Below, piece by piece: positions 26,506 through 33,192 of a stretch of 37,649 bases of DNA (its first letter is position 1; every line of letters begins with the position of its first letter). Made by a program: the position numbers and the translations under genes. Where the stretch lies: the NCBI GenBank assembly GCA_035651595.1, contig DASRFJ010000066.1, forward strand, positions 1 to 37,649, read 5' to 3'. A model generated the notes under the pieces. It was not told where the DNA came from. It saw nothing but the letters and a program-made list of their open reading frames with translations, and searched no databases. Origin of the DNA: JAFARZ01 sp035651595. GTDB lineage: Bacteria > Actinomycetota > Actinomycetes > Streptosporangiales > Streptosporangiaceae.

Positions 26506-27070
26506 TGCTGGCTCGCCGTGTTGCCGGCGCGTCAGCTTGCGGCGTGGTCGCGGGCTCGATCACAAGAGACTGTTCGGCGGCGGATACGACATCCAGGTCG
26601 GCGCGGGTGTGAAGTTCGGCCGCGGTGATGAGGAGCGCGTCCACTGCCGAAGGGCCGATGCGGCGGGCTTCGGCGAGGGTGTGCAGCTCGCGGAGCAGGT
26701 GCGTACGCTGACGGCTGAGCACTCCCGCCAGCATCGCGGGATCGCCGGAGCGCACGGCAGCCATCACCTTGAGGAAGAAGTCGTCGCGGTAGCCGCGCGT
26801 GCGGACACTCGGCTCGGCGAGCCAGCGGCCCAGTTCGTCGCGGCCGGCCGGGGTGATCCGGTGCACGATCCGGTCTGGTTTGACCTGCTGCGGACGCCGT
26901 TCGGATTCGATCAGCCCGTCGCGGGAGAGCCGGTCGAGCAGCTGGTAAAGATGCCCGATGTTCAGTCCGCCCCACTGGTCGCCGACGGCCTGTTCGAACT
27001 CGCTCTTCAGCTCGTAACCGTGGGCGGGTTTGCCGGCGAGCAGCGCCAGGACCGCGTGGTGCAACGGCAT
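26498..27070 (-). CDS. PadR-family transcriptional regulator
   Basis: 190 residues. The winged helix (about 1-95) shows the family pattern: LAGKPAHGYELKSEFEQAVG, then LYQLLDRLSRDGLIES. A helical C-terminal dimerisation domain follows (about 100-175). PadR repressors often control the ABC efflux operon that follows them, as here, and release DNA on binding the exported compound. An imperfect palindrome lies 12 bases upstream of the start, in the gap shared with the divergent ATPase gene, and is its likely operator. Confidence 0.92.
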   Translation of the reverse strand: MPLHHAVLALLAGKPAHGYELKSEFEQAVGDQWGGLNIGHLYQLLDRLSRDGLIESERRPQQVKPDRIVHRITPAGRDELGRWLAEPSVRTRGYRDDFFLKVMAAVRSGDPAMLAGVLSRQRTHLLRELHTLAEARRIGPSAVDALLITAAELHTRADLDVVSAAEQSLVIEPATTPQADAPATRRASNE

Positions 27071-27081
27071 CTATTAGGCCC

Positions 27082-27100
27082 TTACATTGTCACTAGGTAA
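27082..27100. promoter_or_regulatory. Candidate PadR operator
   Basis: TTACATTGTCACTAGGTAA is an imperfect 19-base palindrome (seven of nine half-site pairs match). It sits in the 102-base divergent region between padR and the rightward ATPase gene, so one site could control both transporter units. Confidence 0.5.
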
Positions 27101-27172
27101 AAGATACGGTAGACCTGTTCCCCCGTTTCCGCCAGGGTTGCCGCGCCGCTGGTAGCCGAGGAGTGAGCGTAC

Positions 27173-27931
27173 GTGGCCGAAGATTCCAGCGCCGCCGGCT
27201 CGGTGGCGCTGCGCGGAGTCAGCAAGCACTACGACATCGCCGGCGGCCGCCGGGTATGCGCCGCCCACGACGTCACGCTCACTGTGCGGTCCGGCGAGCT
27301 CGTCGGGCTTCACGGTGAATCTGGTGCGGGCAAGACGACCCTGCTGAACCTGATCGGCGCGGTCGACGCGCCGGATACCGGCACGATCGTCAGCGACGGC
27401 ACCGACATCACCGCGCTGCGCGGCACGGCGGCGGCCAGGTACCGGCGCCGGGTCGGCTTCGTGTTCCAGCGCTGCACGCTGCTGCCCGCCCTCACCGCGC
27501 TGGACAACGTGGTCGCCCCGGTGCTGCCGCTGCGCACCGGCTGGGACAAGCGAGCCAGGGCCGCGGACCTGCTCGCGGCCGTCGGTCTGCGTAGCCGGGA
27601 GCGATCGCTGCCGTCCCAGCTCTCCGGCGGCGAGAAACAGCGGGTGGCCATCGCCCGCGCCCTGATCAACACCCCGGCGCTGCTGCTCGCCGACGAGCCG
27701 GCCGGCAATCTGGACGCGCGCAACGCCGACGAGATCCTCGACCTGCTGATCAGCTTGCGCATCGAGCACTCCATGACGGTACTGCTCGCCTCGCACGATC
27801 CTCGGATCGCGGCCAGGTGCGAGCGGCTAGTGCGGCTCGCCGGCGGCCGGATCACGGAGGACATCCTGCTCACCGACGGCGGAGGCGCCGATGCGGCGAG
27901 CATCATGCGGCGCATCGGCACCTTCGGATGA
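27173..27931 (+). CDS. Second ABC transporter ATP-binding protein
   Basis: 252 residues, with Walker A GESGAGKTT, signature LSGGEKQR, Walker B LLLADEPAGNLD and switch His in LASHDPRI. It resembles the ATPase on the other strand but is clearly a separate paralogue. It has no permease of its own; the gene after it is the convergent tetR, three bases away. It could serve the same permease or one elsewhere. GTG 27173 follows GAGGAG at nine bases. Confidence 0.93.
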   Translation: MAEDSSAAGSVALRGVSKHYDIAGGRRVCAAHDVTLTVRSGELVGLHGESGAGKTTLLNLIGAVDAPDTGTIVSDGTDITALRGTAAARYRRRVGFVFQRCTLLPALTALDNVVAPVLPLRTGWDKRARAADLLAAVGLRSRERSLPSQLSGGEKQRVAIARALINTPALLLADEPAGNLDARNADEILDLLISLRIEHSMTVLLASHDPRIAARCERLVRLAGGRITEDILLTDGGGADAASIMRRIGTFG

Positions 27932-27934
27932 GCG

Positions 27935-28666
27935 CTAGCTCCGCGGCTCGATGAGCCGCGCGGCGACGCCGTCCAGGACGCAGTCCAGGCCGAGCTCGAA
28001 GCTGTCGTCGCTGGTCAGGTGCAGCCGGGTCGCGATGTCGGCCGCCAGCTCCGGATTGTCGCGCTCCGCCCGGACGAGAAACTCGCTGAGCCGCTCCCGC
28101 CACTGCTCGCCGGTGAGCCCGGCGCGCACCCGGATCTGGTCCCACGCCGTGTCGCGATGCGCGGAGCCCATCAGGTAGTTGTTGAGCACGGCCGCGACTT
28201 CGACCCTCGTCCGCTGGTCCAGGCCGAGCGGGCCCAGCACATCGGCGAGGAACTGCCGGTAGCGGACCACGTTCGGCCCCATGGCTGGCTGCACGCCCAG
28301 CAGGATCACCCACCGGTGGCGACGCCCCAGCGCGCGGATGCCGACGCAGATCGCACGCAGATCCGCGCGCCAGTCGCCGCTCGGCTCGGGGTACTCCAGC
28401 TCTCCGTAGACGGCGTCGAACATGAGCTCAAACAGGTCATTCTTGCTGCGGACGTGCCAGTACAGGGACGTGGCGCCCGCACCGAGGCTGGCCGCGATCT
28501 TGCGGATCGAGACCGCGTCCAGGCCCTCGGCGTCGGCGAGCGCTATCGCGGCGGCGACGATCTGGTCCCGGGAAAGCGGCGCGGACTTCCCGGCCTTCCC
28601 GTCGTCCCGGCGGAGCCAGACCGTACCGAATTCGATAGGCGGTTCCGCCGCTCGTCCGCGAGTCAT
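27935..28666 (-). CDS. TetR-family transcriptional regulator
   Basis: 243 residues. The helix-turn-helix is at about 40-75 (GLDAVSIRKIAASLG, then SLYWHVRSKNDLFELM). The C-terminal ligand domain is of the TetR_C_1 kind, with RRHRWVILLGVQPAMGPN. Such repressors usually control a divergent efflux gene. ATG 28666 is preferred because GGAG lies eight bases before it; ATG 28690 would add MSQCGAGG. The divergent DNA holds an end-only MITE palindrome and a promoter with two palindromic operators, but the gene they should drive is missing. Confidence 0.9.
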   Translation of the reverse strand: MTRGRAAEPPIEFGTVWLRRDDGKAGKSAPLSRDQIVAAAIALADAEGLDAVSIRKIAASLGAGATSLYWHVRSKNDLFELMFDAVYGELEYPEPSGDWRADLRAICVGIRALGRRHRWVILLGVQPAMGPNVVRYRQFLADVLGPLGLDQRTRVEVAAVLNNYLMGSAHRDTAWDQIRVRAGLTGEQWRERLSEFLVRAERDNPELAADIATRLHLTSDDSFELGLDCVLDGVAARLIEPRS

Positions 28667-28729
28667 GCCGCCCGCTCCGCATTGGGACATTCCGTCCGAT
28701 TCCGGGCCCGCCGAAGGGCGCGCCAGATG

Positions 28730-28776
28730 ATTGCGGACACTTACCCCCCCGATCTGGGGGGGTAAGTGTCCGCAAT
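28730..28776. repeat. MITE-like palindrome, end-only derivative 2
   Basis: Two perfectly complementary 21-base arms (28730-28750 and 28756-28776) flank the loop GATCT. Each arm reads ATTGCGGACACTTACC followed by C's, the same as the terminal repeats of the element at 90-470. It lies between tetR and the orphan promoter. CGCGCC just before the left arm is also part of the element end. Confidence 0.85.
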
Positions 28777-28941
28777 AATTTCGGCGTCCTTGTCGGCGTC
28801 GAGGCTAGCGCTGAACGTATCGGGGCAAAAGGGGGCACTGCGGGCAACCTGGCTGCAGGCAACGGGGGAACAGGCCACCGGGGTCCTGCATGGCGCGGGT
28901 GCCTTGGCCTTGCGCGCGGTGAACAGTTGCGTCTCCGTCCC

Positions 28942-29000
28942 TTGACAGTCGAACAGTGTACGACCATAGTAAGGTGTGCCACTACTCGAACAGTGTACGA
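28942..29000 (+). promoter_or_regulatory. Strong promoter with two TetR-type operators
   Basis: TTGACA (28942-28947), a 17-base spacer and CATAGT (28965-28970) make the best consensus promoter in the window. TCGAACAGTGTACGA, an imperfect palindrome, occurs at 28949-28963 (inside the spacer) and again at 28986-29000 (just after the expected start). A half site TCGTACA is at 29006-29012. Occupancy of both would block the promoter. The adjacent TetR protein is the likely binder. Confidence 0.7.
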
Positions 29001-29028
29001 GACAATCGTACATCGTGCGGTTCGACGG

Positions 29029-29077
29029 AGGGTCAAGGGGCCATGACGACAGCGACCCCGCGGCATGCAACTAGCCG
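29029..29077 (+). pseudogene. Start-codon remnant of a lost, TetR-controlled gene
   Basis: Downstream of the promoter, GGAGGGTCAAGGGG leads at good spacing to ATG 29042, followed by codons for MTTATPRHATS. The frame stays open to 29309 only by reading antisense to the next gene and is Arg/Pro-rich nonsense. The true gene, probably an exporter, seems cut away at about 29065-29075, where the stop of the leftward DinB/TPR gene begins. Confidence 0.45.
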
Positions 29078-29742
29078 CGCACCGCCGTTAGGTCCGGGTC
29101 GCGGCCGGCGTTGGCGGTCAGGTCCGCGTTCAGCGAGATCGCGTCGGACAGCGTCGCGCGCGCCCGCTCGACGAACCCGGCCCGGGCCAGCGCGCAGGCG
29201 AGGTTGTAGGCCGCCATGCCCTCCGCGGGGGCGGGTATGGCGAGGTACCGGGCCGTGGCAAGCGCATGGGACTGCATTGCCACGGCCCGCTCGGCCTGAC
29301 CGTGGCTGAGGTAGTAGTCGCCGAGGTGGCCCATCGGGTGCCAGAAGCCGCGCACCACGATCTGAAGCCACAGCATCCGTCCGTTGAGCCACGGATGGCG
29401 CGACGGATCGGTCAGATCATCGTCCGCGACCGCCCACAGGCCGTCGATCAGCGCGGCGGTGACCCGGCGGGAATCCGCGAGCACCTCGTCCGCCGGCCGA
29501 GCGGACAAAGCCTGGTAGAGCGAGTCGGAGCGATGGTCCACCTCACCGAATTGGGGAGGAACGGTCCCGGCCAGGAGACACGAAAGCCGTTCTGACTGCT
29601 GGTCCTTAAAATCGACGCAGTGTGCCACAAGGGGGACGGCGGCCCAGTCATCTGGGGTCCCGGCGGAAGAGCCGTCTTCGAGCAGCAGCGTCTGCTCCGC
29701 CGCGGCCGTCTCGAACAGCAGCCCGGTGATCGCGGACCTCAT
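29071..29742 (-). CDS. DinB-like protein with C-terminal TPR-like region
   Basis: 223 residues. The N-terminal 140 residues look like a DinB-fold domain: WAAVPLVAHCVDFKDQQSERL in the first metal-ligand helix and GHLGDYYLSHG near the last. Residues about 145-205 resemble one or two tetratricopeptide repeats (GQAERAVAMQSHALATAR, then YNLACALARAGFVERARATL). No reaction can be assigned. The start ATG overlaps the methyltransferase stop (ATGA), so the two are coupled and probably act together. Confidence 0.7.
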   Translation of the reverse strand: MRSAITGLLFETAAAEQTLLLEDGSSAGTPDDWAAVPLVAHCVDFKDQQSERLSCLLAGTVPPQFGEVDHRSDSLYQALSARPADEVLADSRRVTAALIDGLWAVADDDLTDPSRHPWLNGRMLWLQIVVRGFWHPMGHLGDYYLSHGQAERAVAMQSHALATARYLAIPAPAEGMAAYNLACALARAGFVERARATLSDAISLNADLTANAGRDPDLTAVRG

Positions 29743-30296
29743 TTGCGCACCGTGAAGATCAAGTTGTCGCTCACGTGCAGGGTGATGCTGGTGAAGCCGA
29801 TGGTCTGGAGCCGGGTGAGGAACGCGGCCGGCTCGACCGGGTTGTACACGTCTCCCTCGTGGAACTGGTGCAGGTGATCGCTGGGCAGGCTGTCCGAGCC
29901 GAGGAAGGTGCCGCCGGGCCGCAGCACGCGGAACGCCTCGGCCAGCACCCGGTCCTGCGCGGCGCGGGTCGGCACGTGGTGCAGCATCGTGCACGTGGCG
30001 ACGGTGTCGAAGGACTCGTCCGGGTAGGGCAGGGCGCTGGCGTTGCCGTGCAGCACTTCGACGTTTCCCACGCCGAACCGCGAGACGAGAGCCGCGGCGG
30101 CGTCCGATTCGTGCTCGACCGCGACCAGGCGGGCGACGCGCTGCCGCAGCCACTCCGTCGCCGCGCCCGGGCCCGGGCCGAGTTCGAGCAGGTCGTCGCC
30201 GAGGTCGACGCCGGCCGTGGCGACCGGCAGCACCTCGTCGTGTATGTGTGCGGCCCATTCCGGGCTCGGCATCAGCTTGGCGTGATTCTCGTTCAT
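29739..30296 (-). CDS. Class I SAM-dependent methyltransferase
   Basis: 185 residues. Motif I is LLELGPGPGAAT (about 37-48), followed by an acidic residue after beta-2 (AVEHESD), VLHGNASALPYPDESFDTV (motif III/post I) and the Methyltransf_11-type MLHHVPT segment. The substrate is unknown. It is the first gene of a pair with the DinB/TPR gene and is divergent from an araC gene across 56 bases. TAACGT lies seven bases before ATG 30296 and no ribosome-binding site is seen, so the message is probably leaderless. Confidence 0.92.
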   Translation of the reverse strand: MNENHAKLMPSPEWAAHIHDEVLPVATAGVDLGDDLLELGPGPGAATEWLRQRVARLVAVEHESDAAAALVSRFGVGNVEVLHGNASALPYPDESFDTVATCTMLHHVPTRAAQDRVLAEAFRVLRPGGTFLGSDSLPSDHLHQFHEGDVYNPVEPAAFLTRLQTIGFTSITLHVSDNLIFTVRK

Positions 30297-30352
30297 GCCA
30301 GCGACGTTACGAGTGCGGTCATCGGCGCCGATAGCGCGTAAGCTGCCATCTT
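30297..30352. promoter_or_regulatory. Divergent promoter region with central palindrome
   Basis: Only 56 bases separate the two start codons. ATCGGCGCCGAT (30321-30332) is a perfect 12-base palindrome near the centre. -10-like boxes face outward: TAACGT (30309-30304) to the methyltransferase and TAAGCT (30339-30344) to araC. The palindrome would lie in the overlapping -35 regions, well placed for a regulator to control both. Confidence 0.5.
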
Positions 30353-31108
30353 GTGTCGCTAGCCGGACAGAACGCGGAAGGCGCCGTCGTGGTGGCCACG
30401 TTCCCGATGCCGTCCGGCACCGTGTTCGACTGGCACACCCACGAGTATCACCAGCTGGCCTGGGCCTTCAGCGGCGTGCTGACCGTGCTGACGGAGCAGT
30501 CAACCTGGGTGCTCCCGCCGAGCCGCGCGCTGTGGATCCCGGCCGGTGTGCGGCATGAGACCGGCGCGGCGGGTCGCGCCACCATGCGCTCCTTGTACGT
30601 ACGGCCGGGTGCCGGGGTGTCGCTTCAGCCAGCGACCGAGCCGGTCGTGGTCGCGGCCACCCCGTTGCTGGCCGAGCTGATCGGGTACCTGGGCGGCACC
30701 GAGCTGGCGGCCGGTCAGCGGGCGCACGCGGAAACGCTGCTCGCCGACCTGCTCACGCCGATGCCGGTCACCACGATCTCGCTCGGGATGCCGGCTGGCG
30801 AGCCCGCCCGCCGGGTCGCCGACGGACTGCGCCGCGACCCCGCGGACAAGCGCACCCTGGCCGAATGGGGGATGGTCGTGGGCGCCAGCGAGCGGACCCT
30901 GGCGCGGGCGTTCGTGTCGGGGGCCGGACTGCCGTTCGGCCGATGGCGCACGTTGTTGCGGTTGCAGGCGGCACTGCCCATGCTGGCGGCGGGCGACGCG
31001 GCCGGCCGGGTCGCGGTGCGCGTCGGGTACGACACGCCCAGCGCGTTCGTCGCCGCGTTCCGCCGCGAGCTTGGCGTGACGCCGGCCGCGTACTACCGCG
31101 GCGCTTAG
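30353..31108 (+). CDS. AraC-family regulator with cupin sensor domain
   Basis: 251 residues. The N-terminal cupin (about 10-100) has FDWHTHEYHQLAWAFSG, with the histidines of the ligand or metal site. The C-terminal AraC domain (about 155-248) has two helix-turn-helices: LAEWGMVVGASERTLARAF and VAVRVGYDTPSAFVAAFRRE, then GVTPAAYY. It most likely regulates the divergent methyltransferase operon. GTG 30353 lacks a ribosome-binding site and has TAAGCT eight bases upstream. The stop overlaps that of the convergent peptidase by four bases. Confidence 0.9.
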   Translation: MSLAGQNAEGAVVVATFPMPSGTVFDWHTHEYHQLAWAFSGVLTVLTEQSTWVLPPSRALWIPAGVRHETGAAGRATMRSLYVRPGAGVSLQPATEPVVVAATPLLAELIGYLGGTELAAGQRAHAETLLADLLTPMPVTTISLGMPAGEPARRVADGLRRDPADKRTLAEWGMVVGASERTLARAFVSGAGLPFGRWRTLLRLQAALPMLAAGDAAGRVAVRVGYDTPSAFVAAFRRELGVTPAAYYRGA

Positions 31109-33192
31109 ACCGCCAGGCCGGTGTGCCGCGCGGTGAACGCCAGCACGTCCGCGGACAGTTCGGCGGTCCGGCTGACCGAACGCGCGCCGTGCCCCACCTG
31201 CGCCTCCGCCCGGAGCAAGACCGGGCGATCGGCAGCGGCGGACGACGCTTGCAGCGCGGCACACATCTTGTACGCGTGCAGCGGATCCACCCGCGTGTCG
31301 TTGGTGAACACGGTAAACAGCACCGCGGGGTACTGAGTACCCGCGACCACGCGGTGGTACGGCGAGTAGCCGAGCAGCCAGCCGAGCTGTTCCGGGTCGT
31401 CGGCCGTGCCGTACTCCTCGTTCCACGTCTCGCCCAGCCCGAACTTCTCGTATCGCACCATGTCGAGCAGCGGCGCGGAGCACACCACGCACGCGAACAG
31501 CGACGGCCATTGCGTCAAGGCGGCGCCGACCAGCAGTCCGCCGTTCGACCCGCCGGAGATGGCGAGCTGCGCCGGCGTGGTCCACCCGCCGTCGATCAAC
31601 GCCACGGCCGCCGCGTGGAAGTCGTCAAAGACGTTCTGCTTCTTGTCCAGCATCCCGTCGCGGTGCCACTGCTGGCCTTCCTCGCTGCCGCCGCGCAGGC
31701 CCGCCACCGCGTACACGCCGCCGGCCGCCACCCAGGTCAAGATGTTCGCCGAGAACGCCGGGGTGAGGCTGATGTCGAAGCCGCCGTACCCGTACAGGAT
31801 CGCCGGGCGTGGCCCCGCCTCGGCCGAGGCGGGCGCGAGGACGATCATCCGGACGGCCGTCCCGTCCGCGGACTCGAACGTCACCTGGCGCGTCGTCACC
31901 GCCGGCTGCACGAGCGCCGTGGCGCCCGGCGCCTGCGCCCAGGTGGTCACCGAGGACGTCCGCGCGTCGAAGTGCAGCACCAGCGACGGCGTGACGTAGT
32001 CCGTGTACCCGAACCATGCCTCGTGCCCGCCCTCGGGCCGCGCCGACGTCCCGCCCGCCGAGCCGAGCCCCGGCAGCGCCACCGATGACAGGCGCGACCC
32101 GGTCTCCAGGTCGTGCACCGAGATCTCGCTCACCGCGTGCCTGGTCCAGGTCGCCAGCAGCACCGGCCGCGCCAGTTCGGGCCCGTCCAGGATCGAGTAC
32201 CCGCGCAGCACCGCCTCCCGGTCCTGCGGGATCAGGTCCCGCCAGCGCTCGGGCTCCGGCTCGGACGGGGAGGTCACCGCGAGCCGCGCCCGCGGCGCGT
32301 CCAGGTCGGTGAACACGTACAGCCGCCCGTCCCGCCCGATGTGCAGGCCGGTCTGCGCGTCGAGGCCGACGGTCACCGGCCGCAGGTCCGGCGCCTCGGG
32401 CGAGGAGGCGGAAAGGTCGGCGAGCCACACGTCGTCGCGTGGCGCGGTGCCGCGGGACGCGGACACGACCAGCCAGCGGCCGTCCCGGCTGACCCCGGCG
32501 CCGTAGTAGTCCGTCTTGTCCCGGCCCTCCCCGAAGATCAGCGTGTCCGCCTCGGCCGGCGTGCCGACCTGATGCAGGTAGACGCGCCGATGGTACATCG
32601 ACTCGCCGTCGGGCACCTCCGCGGCGGGGAGCCGCCGCACGTAATAGAAGGCCTTCCCGCCCGGCAGCCAGCCGACCCCCGAGTACCGGCACCGGTCGAT
32701 CGGCCCGTCCACGATCGTGCCGGCGGTGACGTCCATGACCCGCAGCAGCGACTCTTCGTCGCCGCCTGATGACAACTGGTAGGCGAGCAGGCGGCCCTCC
32801 TTGTCGATCTGCCACGCGTCCAGCGTCGTCAGGCCCGACGGGTCAAGCGCCATCGGGTCGATGAGCGCGACCTCGGGCTCGTCGCCGACCCGCGTATACA
32901 GGACGGCGTGCTCCTGACCTGGATCGCGCCGCCCGTAGAAGCAGCGCTCGCCGCGCCAGACCGGGACCCCCACCGCACCGATGTCCAGCAGTGCCCGCAC
33001 CGAGGCCGCCAGGCGGTCTCGTCCCGGCAGTTCGTCCCGGTACGAACGGAACAGCTCCTCTTGTGCCCGGAGCCAGTCATCTCGTTCGGGCCCGCCGGAT
33101 TCGAGCCACCGGTACGGGTCGCTGACCTGACGCCCGAACAGGTCCTCGGTCAGGTCGAGCCGCCGTGCCGGGGGGTAACGCATGAAGTCCAT
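31105..33192 (-). CDS. Prolyl oligopeptidase (S9A)
   Basis: Cuts short peptides after proline. 695 residues, the family length. A seven-bladed propeller region (about 70-420) precedes the alpha/beta-hydrolase domain. The triad is S549 (SGGSNGG), D632 (FTNDTRVDP) and H668 (QVGHGARS). The N-terminus YPPARRLDLTEDLFG and DPYRWLE is typical. No signal peptide, so it acts in the cytoplasm. ATG 33192 follows AAGGTGG; ATG 33183 is an alternative. No operon partner is apparent. Confidence 0.95.
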   Translation of the reverse strand: MDFMRYPPARRLDLTEDLFGRQVSDPYRWLESGGPERDDWLRAQEELFRSYRDELPGRDRLAASVRALLDIGAVGVPVWRGERCFYGRRDPGQEHAVLYTRVGDEPEVALIDPMALDPSGLTTLDAWQIDKEGRLLAYQLSSGGDEESLLRVMDVTAGTIVDGPIDRCRYSGVGWLPGGKAFYYVRRLPAAEVPDGESMYHRRVYLHQVGTPAEADTLIFGEGRDKTDYYGAGVSRDGRWLVVSASRGTAPRDDVWLADLSASSPEAPDLRPVTVGLDAQTGLHIGRDGRLYVFTDLDAPRARLAVTSPSEPEPERWRDLIPQDREAVLRGYSILDGPELARPVLLATWTRHAVSEISVHDLETGSRLSSVALPGLGSAGGTSARPEGGHEAWFGYTDYVTPSLVLHFDARTSSVTTWAQAPGATALVQPAVTTRQVTFESADGTAVRMIVLAPASAEAGPRPAILYGYGGFDISLTPAFSANILTWVAAGGVYAVAGLRGGSEEGQQWHRDGMLDKKQNVFDDFHAAAVALIDGGWTTPAQLAISGGSNGGLLVGAALTQWPSLFACVVCSAPLLDMVRYEKFGLGETWNEEYGTADDPEQLGWLLGYSPYHRVVAGTQYPAVLFTVFTNDTRVDPLHAYKMCAALQASSAAADRPVLLRAEAQVGHGARSVSRTAELSADVLAFTARHTGLAV

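Noticed and set aside
28741..29070. Minus-strand open frame over the palindrome and the orphan promoter
   Set aside because: It reads through the -35, -10 and operators and ends in the repeat peptide IIADTYPP; no protein-like features.
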